DNA from: Pseudomonadota bacterium
Lineage (GTDB): Bacteria; Desulfobacterota; Desulfobacteria; Desulfobacterales; Desulfosarcinaceae
Reading direction: 5' to 3'
Assembly (NCBI GenBank): GCA_023435265.1
Contig: JAEYRZ010000149.1
Location: 1-10,619, forward strand
Length of the DNA stretch: 10,619 nt
A program made the position numbers and the translations under genes. Positions within the stretch are counted from its first letter, which is position 1; each line of letters begins with the position of its first letter. A model generated the notes under the pieces. That model was given only the letters and a program-made list of their open reading frames with translations, ran no database searches and was not told the DNA's origin. Shown piece by piece: positions 1-5,691 of the stretch.

Positions 1-32
1 CTACTGAACCGGACAATACCGGCGGCCTTGTT

Positions 33-68
33 CGATACCGATACCAATAGCGACACCGACCCCGATAT
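33..68. repeat. degenerate hexanucleotide tract (six CGATAC-like units)
   Basis: Six consecutive 6-bp units are visible: CGATAC, CGATAC, CAATAG, CGACAC, CGACCC and CGATAT. Because the unit is two codons long, the + strand reads as alternating Asp/Thr-type residues and the - strand as alternating Gly/Ile/Val-type residues, which creates spurious small ORFs. A shorter relative lies at 5539-5556. Its function is unknown. No promoter is evident between the tract and the first gene. Confidence 0.6.
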
Positions 69-121
69 TAACCGATAGAGAGATCACGGGATTGGCTCGA
101 TCAAGACACGATGGAGGTACT

Positions 122-826
122 GTGCGAAGCATTATTGTCGCCCGAGAGATATTCGATCTGATTCCCGCGTTCGTGCGCGGCGTGGTGATCGTCGAAGAGA
201 TGACCAATCACGTCCGCCTGGACGCGGTCGCGGCCTTGCTGCAGGAGGCGGTGGCGCTACAGGACGGGAGCGATCCCGCCCAGGACCCGCGGCTCACGAG
301 CTGGGATGCGGCGCACCGCAAATTCGGCTCCAATCCCAACAAATTTCCGCCCTCGATCAAATCGCTGCGCAAACGCATCAAGAGCAATCCCCACCTGCCC
401 TACATCAACTCGGCGGTGGCCCTGTTCAATTACATTTCATTGAAGTACGGGCTGCCTTGCGGGGGCGACGACCTGGATGCCATTCAGGGCGATCTGGTGC
501 TCGGCCTTTCGGACGGCAGCGAGCATTTCCTGGCCCTGGGCAGCGACACGCCGGAGCCGCCGGCTGCAGGCGAGGTGATTTATTACGACAGCCGCTCCAG
601 GACGGTCATGTGTCGACGCTGGAACTGGCGCAACGGAGCGCAGACCAAAATCGAGACCTCCACCCGGCGCATGGTGATCAACGTCGACTGTCTTCCGCCG
701 ATTACGCAGGCAACCGGCCTCGAGGCACGCGACGAATTGGCCGATCTGCTTGTCCGCCACTGCGGCGCACGGCTGCGGGTCGGGGTCCTTGCGGCCGGAT
801 CCAACCGGATCGAGATCGGAATGTAG
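122..826 (+). CDS. stand-alone B3/B4-domain protein (PheRS beta-subunit editing-domain relative)
   Basis: A 234-residue cytoplasmic protein made essentially of one B3/B4 fold, the domain that in bacterial phenylalanyl-tRNA synthetase beta holds the editing site for mischarged Tyr-tRNA(Phe). The family signature is clear: a SWDAAHRKFGSNPNKFPPS segment (residues 60-78) leads into an INSAVALFNYISLKYGLPCGG helix-turn (95-115) and then DDLDAIQGDLVL. No catalytic synthetase, anticodon-binding or membrane segments are present, so it is a free-standing domain, not a fragment of pheT. I prefer the GTG start at 122, which has GGAGG at 113-117. The frame also permits a TTG at 92 that lacks a clear ribosome site. 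It ends 29 bp before the IclR gene, so the two are probably co-transcribed. Free-standing members are poorly characterised; a role in clearing mischarged tRNA or binding an amino-acid-like ligand is inference. Family assignment is confident, function is not. Confidence 0.85.
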   Translation: MRSIIVAREIFDLIPAFVRGVVIVEEMTNHVRLDAVAALLQEAVALQDGSDPAQDPRLTSWDAAHRKFGSNPNKFPPSIKSLRKRIKSNPHLPYINSAVALFNYISLKYGLPCGGDDLDAIQGDLVLGLSDGSEHFLALGSDTPEPPAAGEVIYYDSRSRTVMCRRWNWRNGAQTKIETSTRRMVINVDCLPPITQATGLEARDELADLLVRHCGARLRVGVLAAGSNRIEIGM

Positions 827-855
827 CGGCAGCCGCACGAGGAGTGGGAGTGACG

Positions 856-1656
856 ATGAAAGCGGAACCGGAGAAAAAAGGCGCCCGCGGATCCGGCTAC
901 AAGCCGATTGTACCGGCCGTACAGCAAGCCCTGCAGCTGCTCGCCTGCCTGGCCGAATCGCCCCGCGAAACGCTGAACCTGACCGAAATCTGCACCCGCC
1001 TGGGCATCCACAAAAGCAAAGGCTATACCTTGCTCAACACGCTGCGGCAGTTCGACTTCATCGAAAGAAACGATCAGACCAAAACCTATTCGCTCGGCCT
1101 GGGCATGCTCTACATGGCGCGCAATATAATGAAAAACCTGGATATCCGCACGCTGGTCCTGCCCTTGCTGCAGACTCTGGCCGGCCGCACCGGAAGCAGC
1201 GCGCATTTCGGGTTGATCAGCGGCGGCCGCCGGTTCTATATCGTCGCCCGGCGGGATACGCGCGAGGATCTCGATTACGGCCTGCGTGAGGGCAGCCACT
1301 ACCACATCACCCATGGCTCGCACGGCAAGGCGATCGTGGCGTTCATGCCGCAGGCCGAGCGTGAAGCAATTCTGGCCCAGGAGTACCTGTGCTTCTACGG
1401 AGACGGCGAACGCGTGGATCGGGAGGTGCTGCGCGAAGAACTGCGGCGCTGTCGGGAAACCGGCTACGCCGTGGATCCCGGTGAAACCAATCCCGGCATG
1501 ATTGTGATCAGCGCGCCGGTGTTCAAGCACACCGGCGAAGCGGCAGGCGCCGTCGTGTTGACGGGGATGTTCCCGCATGCGCAAATCGGCGAATTCGGTC
1601 CCTGGGTGGCCGATACCGCCCGAACCATTTCCAGGAAGCTGGGGTACGCCCCCTGA
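856..1656 (+). CDS. IclR-family transcriptional regulator
   Basis: A 266-residue DNA-binding regulator with the usual IclR length and layout. The N-terminal winged helix-turn-helix spans about residues 18-80 (VPAVQQALQLLACLAE, then LTEICTRLGIHKSKGYTLLNTLRQFDFIER, with recognition helix near 52-65). A linker helix follows, then the C-terminal effector domain (about 95-262), with the typical HGSHGKAIVAFMP segment and the GYAVDPGETNPGMIVISAPVF core. IclR proteins usually act as tetramers or dimers and bind small organic acids, often intermediates of the pathway they control. The ATG at 856 is supported by GGGAG at 846-850 (5-bp spacer); the frame runs open far upstream but overlaps the previous gene. 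The plausible target is the catabolic operon at 5692, whose upstream region has a 7-1-7 palindrome; this link is inference. Activator or repressor mode cannot be read from sequence. Confidence 0.95.
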   Translation: MKAEPEKKGARGSGYKPIVPAVQQALQLLACLAESPRETLNLTEICTRLGIHKSKGYTLLNTLRQFDFIERNDQTKTYSLGLGMLYMARNIMKNLDIRTLVLPLLQTLAGRTGSSAHFGLISGGRRFYIVARRDTREDLDYGLREGSHYHITHGSHGKAIVAFMPQAEREAILAQEYLCFYGDGERVDREVLREELRRCRETGYAVDPGETNPGMIVISAPVFKHTGEAAGAVVLTGMFPHAQIGEFGPWVADTARTISRKLGYAP

Positions 1657-1756
1657 CGGTCATCCTGGCGAGGCCGTATGGGACTTGCTTTCAGGCATCA
1701 TCGGGGTCTAAATGGACTCCATGGATGCGATGACCACAACCGAAGGATGGCCCGAA

Positions 1757-2851
1757 ATGGATCAGCCGCGCACGGATGTGCCGCCACGGCAGTCTGCAGA
1801 CAGGCACCGTTTTTCCCGTCGCATTTTCACTATCCGCCGAATACTACGGATGGCGGCGCTGGCCGTATGCATTGCGCTCTTTTGCGGATCGACCGCTGCG
1901 GCGCAACAGCCCCGTCTGTTCCGCATCGGTACCGGCGGACGCGCCGGGGTTTACTACCCGCTGGGCAAGCTGATCGCCCAGGCGGTTACGGGAATCGCGA
2001 AAGAGAGGACGGGCGCCGATGAGGGCCCCGGGCCGATGGCCGGCTTCATCGGCGTGGCCCAGAGCTCCGGAGGATCGGCCGCCAATCTGCGCGCGCTCGC
2101 CGCGGGAGAGATCGAGGCTGCGCTTGCCCAGGCCGATGTGGCGGCCTGGGCTTACGGCGCCCGGCATGACTTCGCGGGCGAAGACAGGCTGCGCGACCTG
2201 CGCGCGGTTGCCAGCCTGTATCCGGAAAAGCTGCAGATCGTGACCCGCGGCGATGCCGGCATCCGGCGCGTCGCCGATATGAAAGGCAAACGCATCTCGA
2301 TCGACGAGACCGGTTCCGGCACCCTTTCGGCAATGCGCATCGTCCTCGAAGCGCATGGCTTGTCGGAAGCCGATTTTGCGGCGGTTTACCTCAAACCGGA
2401 ATTCACCCACGAAAAGATCATCACGGGTGAACTGCATGGATTTTCGGTTATGGCCGGCATTCCCATGGAAGGCGTCAGCCAAGTGGCCGGCATCGGCTTG
2501 AGGCTCGTTCCGATCGAACCGCAACAGGCCGCCCGCATCCATTCGCGCTTTCCCTATCTCTTCCCGGGAGAGATCCCCGCCGGCGCCTATGCGGGGGTGC
2601 CGGCGACACCTACGCTTCAGGTTCATGCACTGCTCGTGGTCATGGCCCATATGCCCGAGGAAACCGTCCGCCAGCTTACGGAAACCTTGTGGAGCGGCCG
2701 CACCCAGGCCCTGCTTCGCAGCGGGCATCCTCAGTTTGCGGCGATTACGCTTGAATCGGCCCTCGACGGAATTTCGATTCCGCTGCATCCCGGCGCGGCA
2801 TCCTTTTATCGTGCGGCCGGCCTGACTCTGAAAAATATCGAAACGCAATGA
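1757..2851 (+). CDS. TAXI-family periplasmic solute-binding protein (TRAP-type)
   Basis: A 364-residue exported binding protein of the TAXI (TRAP-associated extracytoplasmic immunogenic) family. An Arg-rich n-region is followed by a hydrophobic segment (residues 32-46, MAALAVCIALFCGST) and a likely signal-peptidase I site near AAA-QQ (49/50); no lipobox fits. The mature protein opens with FRIGTGGRAGVYYPLG (55-70), the family's first strand and ligand loop. SSGGSAANLRALAAGEIEAALAQADVAAWAY and a hinge-and-lobe sequence with GKRISIDETGSGTLSAMRIVLEAHGL follow. I chose ATG 1757 because AAGGA (1743-1747) sits 9 bp upstream; ATG 1712, 45 bp earlier, has only a weak GGGG. Family members bind carboxylates or amino acids such as glutamate; the ligand here is unknown. 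The stop overlaps the kinase start by 4 bp and no TRAP membrane subunit is present, so a sensory role is likely (inference). Confidence 0.92.
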   Translation: MDQPRTDVPPRQSADRHRFSRRIFTIRRILRMAALAVCIALFCGSTAAAQQPRLFRIGTGGRAGVYYPLGKLIAQAVTGIAKERTGADEGPGPMAGFIGVAQSSGGSAANLRALAAGEIEAALAQADVAAWAYGARHDFAGEDRLRDLRAVASLYPEKLQIVTRGDAGIRRVADMKGKRISIDETGSGTLSAMRIVLEAHGLSEADFAAVYLKPEFTHEKIITGELHGFSVMAGIPMEGVSQVAGIGLRLVPIEPQQAARIHSRFPYLFPGEIPAGAYAGVPATPTLQVHALLVVMAHMPEETVRQLTETLWSGRTQALLRSGHPQFAAITLESALDGISIPLHPGAASFYRAAGLTLKNIETQ

Positions 2852-5445
2852 GGCAGACGCCGTCTCACATCAACCTGTTGTTGTATCATGCCATGGCAGT
2901 GGTCCTTGTGATCGTCGTCGCGGTCGGGGTGCTGACCAACTTGACCCTGCGCTCGATCGAGAAAAATCTGCCCAATACGCTGCTGAAACAGCTTCGCTCC
3001 GTCTCTGATACCCTCGAAATGCTCGGCGAGGCCACGTTCGACGCCGAGCTGGCCAAAATCGAGCCCATTGCCCCGCGGCTCGAGCGGCTGCGGACCAAAA
3101 TGACGCAGGTGCACACATCCCTGATCGCCCTGCGCAACAGCTATGTGTTCGACAATCTGATCCAGTCATCCGCTTTTCATGCCGAGGTCGCCCCTGCGGT
3201 CGTGGACGCCCTGGCTTGGCTTGACGAGGGCGTTTCGGGCTTCGGTCCGCAGACCCCCACCACGCTCGCCATCGTGCACGCACGGATCCGGGCGGCCTAC
3301 GAGAAGGCCAAGGCGATGAATGACGGGTCGTACCGCCTCGCGCAGGGTGTTCTGAAGGATCAGGGCCTTCGCCTGGAGCGGTTTCTGGTGAGCGTCAATA
3401 TCCTGTTTGCACTGACGCTGATCATTTCGATCCTGATGTCCTTCCTGCTGGTGCGGCAGCGCAAGCTGCATGCACGCGAAATCGAAGCCCAGGAAGAACT
3501 CCGGCGCACGGAACGCTCGCTGCGGGAAAGCGAAGAATTATACAGCAAGCTGGTGGCCGCCATCCCGGACATGGTGGTGCGGACCGATCTGCAGGGCAGG
3601 ATCCTTTTCGTGAATGAAACGGCCGCCGCGAACCTCGGATGCCGCCCGACGGAACTGCAGGGCCAAAGCATGCCCGATTTCATCTCGCCCGAAGATCGCC
3701 TGCGCTTCGGCGAAAATACCCACCGCCTCTTCGAAGAAGACCCGGGCCCGATGGAATACCGTTTTTTGTTGAAGGAAGGCGATGCGGCGCTTTTCGAAGT
3801 CAAGGCCGACGTGCTGCAGGAAGCGGACGGATCGCCGTTCGGCATCGTCTATGTCTGCCGGGACATCACGGAGCGTCGGCGTGCGGAAACGGCCCTTCGC
3901 GAAAGCGAAGAGAAATACCGCCTGCTGGTCAAAAACGCCAATGACGGCATCTTCATCGCCCAGGACGGATGCATCAAATTTCCGAATCCAAAGGTGCTGA
4001 AGTGGATGGAACTGCCCGGTACGGAAAGCGGGCCGATATCCTTCCTCGAGTTCATTCACCCTGAAGACCGGGCGATGGTGACCGATATTCACCGGCGGCG
4101 GTTGAGCGGCGAGGCGGGTCTACCGACCAACTACTCCTTCAGGGCCCTCAGTCGCAGCGGCAGGGAGTACGTCGTACAGATCAATGCCGTGAGCATCGCC
4201 TGGGAAGGCCGGCCCGCCACCCTGAATTTCATTCGCGACATCACCGAGCAGCGCAAGCTGGAACTTCATTTGCAGCAGGTCCGCAAGATGGAGGCGGTCG
4301 GGACTCTCGCCGGGGGCATCGCGCACGATTTCAACAATCTGCTGATGGGCATTCAGGGCCGCGTGTCGCTGATGCTGGCGGACATCGAGCCGCCGCATGA
4401 GCATCATGAACACCTCAAGGGCGTTGAAGCCTACGTGAAGAGCGCGACGGAGCTGACGCGCCAACTGCTCGGATTTGCCAAAGGCGGCAAATATGAGGTG
4501 AAACCGACCGATATGAACCGGCTGATCGCCGGAAGCGCCGAGATGTTCGGCCGCACGCGCAAGGAGATCCGGATTTTCAGGAAGTTCCGGGAAGACCTTT
4601 GGACGGTGGAAGCGGACCGCGGCCAAATGCACCAGGTCCTGCTCAACCTCTTCGTGAATGCGTGGCAGGCGATGCCCGGCGGCGGCGATCTCTACCTGCA
4701 AACCGAAAACCTCACCATCGATCCCGCAATCCCGCGTATGGATGAAATCAAGCCCGGCCGCTACATCAAAATCAGCGTGACCGACACCGGGGTCGGCATG
4801 GATCATCTCACCCGCGCGCGTGTTTTCGATCCGTTCTTCACCACCAAAGGTATGGGCCGCGGCACCGGGCTCGGCCTGGCCTCGGCCTACGGGATCGTCA
4901 AGAACCATGGGGGGTTGATTCGGGTCTACAGCGAACCCGGACAGGGCACCACCTTCACGATCTATCTCCCGGTCACCGAAAAGGCACCGGCCCCGGAAGA
5001 CGGCGATGCCGCTCCACCGGCCCGGGGAACGGGATCGATTCTGCTGGTCGACGATGAAGAGATGATTCTCGAGGTCGCCTCCAGGATGCTGGAAAAGCTC
5101 GGCTACCGCGCCATCACCGCCAATTCCGGGGCCCAGGCCGTCGAGATCGTCAGGCAGAAAGCGGACGAAATCGATTTGATCATCCTGGATATGATCATGC
5201 CCGTCATGGGCGGGAGTGAAACGTTCGACCGCATTCGGCAGATCGATCCGGAGGCCACGGTGCTGCTTTCCAGCGGGTACAGCCTGAACGGCCAAGCCAT
5301 CGAGATCCTGCAGCGCGGGTGCCACGGCTTCATCCAGAAGCCGTTCAGCCTCAGCGAGTTGAGCCAGAAAGTCAAGGAAGCAATGGAAAAAGGAATTCCT
5401 GAGTCCGGAGCAGGATACGGGGGCGGGAACCCGCCGCTCATCTGA
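2848..5445 (+). CDS. membrane-bound hybrid sensor histidine kinase (2 PAS, HisKA, HATPase, REC)
   Basis: An 865-residue inner-membrane kinase. TM1 (about 10-30) and TM2 (about 180-202) flank a helical periplasmic region of about 150 residues. A short coiled coil (203-231) leads to PAS1 (about 230-345) and PAS2 (about 357-472). The dimerisation/phosphoacceptor segment contains His493 in GGIAHDFNN. The ATPase domain shows the N box (Asn604), G1 box DTGVGM (646-651), F box FDPFFTTK (660-667) and G2 box GRGTGLGLA (670-678). The receiver (about 730-850) has Asp735/Asp736, phosphoacceptor Asp781, Ser808 and Lys831-Pro832, so every key residue is present. It probably autophosphorylates and passes phosphate to its own receiver, then to an unlinked phosphotransfer protein. 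The start codon lies inside the TAXI stop (ATGA) with no strong ribosome site, suggesting translational coupling. The periplasmic part probably docks the TAXI protein (inference). No DNA-binding output domain is present. Confidence 0.96.
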   Translation: MRQTPSHINLLLYHAMAVVLVIVVAVGVLTNLTLRSIEKNLPNTLLKQLRSVSDTLEMLGEATFDAELAKIEPIAPRLERLRTKMTQVHTSLIALRNSYVFDNLIQSSAFHAEVAPAVVDALAWLDEGVSGFGPQTPTTLAIVHARIRAAYEKAKAMNDGSYRLAQGVLKDQGLRLERFLVSVNILFALTLIISILMSFLLVRQRKLHAREIEAQEELRRTERSLRESEELYSKLVAAIPDMVVRTDLQGRILFVNETAAANLGCRPTELQGQSMPDFISPEDRLRFGENTHRLFEEDPGPMEYRFLLKEGDAALFEVKADVLQEADGSPFGIVYVCRDITERRRAETALRESEEKYRLLVKNANDGIFIAQDGCIKFPNPKVLKWMELPGTESGPISFLEFIHPEDRAMVTDIHRRRLSGEAGLPTNYSFRALSRSGREYVVQINAVSIAWEGRPATLNFIRDITEQRKLELHLQQVRKMEAVGTLAGGIAHDFNNLLMGIQGRVSLMLADIEPPHEHHEHLKGVEAYVKSATELTRQLLGFAKGGKYEVKPTDMNRLIAGSAEMFGRTRKEIRIFRKFREDLWTVEADRGQMHQVLLNLFVNAWQAMPGGGDLYLQTENLTIDPAIPRMDEIKPGRYIKISVTDTGVGMDHLTRARVFDPFFTTKGMGRGTGLGLASAYGIVKNHGGLIRVYSEPGQGTTFTIYLPVTEKAPAPEDGDAAPPARGTGSILLVDDEEMILEVASRMLEKLGYRAITANSGAQAVEIVRQKADEIDLIILDMIMPVMGGSETFDRIRQIDPEATVLLSSGYSLNGQAIEILQRGCHGFIQKPFSLSELSQKVKEAMEKGIPESGAGYGGGNPPLI

Positions 5446-5480
5446 ACCGCCCGTCAGACCGGATCGCCCCGGAGGTGATG

Positions 5481-5510
5481 CCGCGCCGGATTCATGTTGG
5501 CCGGGCGCGG
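5481..5510. repeat. GC-rich hairpin after the kinase gene
   Basis: CCGCGCCGG (5481-5489) can pair with CCGGGCGCGG (5501-5510), leaving one bulged G and an 11-nt loop. It lies 35 bp past the kinase stop and could end or weaken read-through transcription. There is no T-run after it, so it is not a standard intrinsic terminator. Confidence 0.4.
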
Positions 5511-5538
5511 GGCTTGTACCGGAGGCGCGGCGCGCACC

Positions 5539-5556
5539 CGATACCGAATCCAATGC
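5539..5556. repeat. short hexamer tract related to 33-50
   Basis: Three units, CGATAC, CGAATC and CAATGC, match 14 of 18 positions of the first three units of the tract at 33-50. Both copies lie between genes, upstream of a + strand gene. Confidence 0.4.
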
Positions 5557-5560
5557 AAAG

Positions 5561-5575
5561 CTGTCGAATCGACAG
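5561..5575. promoter_or_regulatory. perfect 15-bp palindrome, candidate operator
   Basis: CTGTCGA and TCGACAG flank a single central A (5568). The centre lies about 78 bp upstream of the transcription start predicted from the promoter at 5612-5639, a position more typical of an activator site than a blocking one. The 7-1-7 form resembles the known E. coli IclR operator layout, though not its bases, and an IclR gene is in the window. Binding by that regulator is inference. Confidence 0.45.
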
Positions 5576-5611
5576 AGTGAACCGACGGCGGCTATGCTCA
5601 TAACATTCCTT

Positions 5612-5639
5612 TTGACACAGCCGGAGCCTATTCTATATA
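5612..5639 (+). promoter_or_regulatory. sigma70-type promoter of the oxidoreductase operon
   Basis: A perfect -35 box TTGACA (5612-5617) is followed by a 16-bp spacer and a TATATA -10 box (5634-5639). Transcription should start near 5646, giving a leader of about 46 nt before ATG 5692. The surrounding bases are AT-rich against a GC-rich background. A 16-bp spacer is one short of ideal, which leaves room for activation. Confidence 0.75.
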
Positions 5640-5681
5640 CAGGTTTGTTTATTGAGAATAACTTTCTGCTAATAGAATAGG
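5627..5681. promoter_or_regulatory. 10-bp inverted repeat spanning the -10 box and ribosome binding site
   Basis: CCTATTCTAT (5627-5636) and ATAGAATAGG (5672-5681) are exact reverse complements. A second small inverted repeat, TTATT-GAG-AATAA (5649-5661), sits almost centrally between them. The left arm overlaps the -10 box and the right arm overlaps the first three bases of the Shine-Dalgarno AGGAG (5679-5683). It may be a two-site operator, or an RNA stem formed only in transcripts that begin upstream. Confidence 0.5.
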
Positions 5682-5683
5682 AG
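5679..5683 (+). promoter_or_regulatory. ribosome binding site AGGAG
   Basis: AGGAG lies 8 bp before ATG 5692 and fixes the start of the oxidoreductase gene. Its first three bases belong to the right arm of the inverted repeat at 5627-5681. Confidence 0.75.
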
Positions 5684-5691
5684 AGGGTGCA

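Noticed and set aside
1..78. Open + strand frame from the window edge ending in an Asp/Thr-rich tail
   Set aside because: It could be the end of an upstream gene, but most of it is the hexamer tract and the rest is too short to recognise.
583..1584. Minus-strand ORF opposite the IclR gene
   Set aside because: It covers the well-supported IclR domains and its own translation shows no recognisable domain.
457..1656. Longer version of the IclR gene starting at 457
   Set aside because: The added 133 codons overlap the B3/B4 gene out of frame and read as low-complexity Arg/Gly sequence. ATG 856 has a good ribosome site and gives a normal IclR length.
1657..1756. Possible promoter or operator between the IclR and TAXI genes
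   Set aside because: No convincing -35/-10 pair was found, only a weak 5-bp inverted repeat (ATGGA-C-TCCAT at 1712-1722). The gap may simply be operon spacing.
5497..5517. Sigma54-like TGGC...CTTGT sequence after the kinase gene
   Set aside because: The spacing between GG and GC is one base too long, the -12 element is TTGT instead of TTGC, and it coincides with the GC-rich hairpin.
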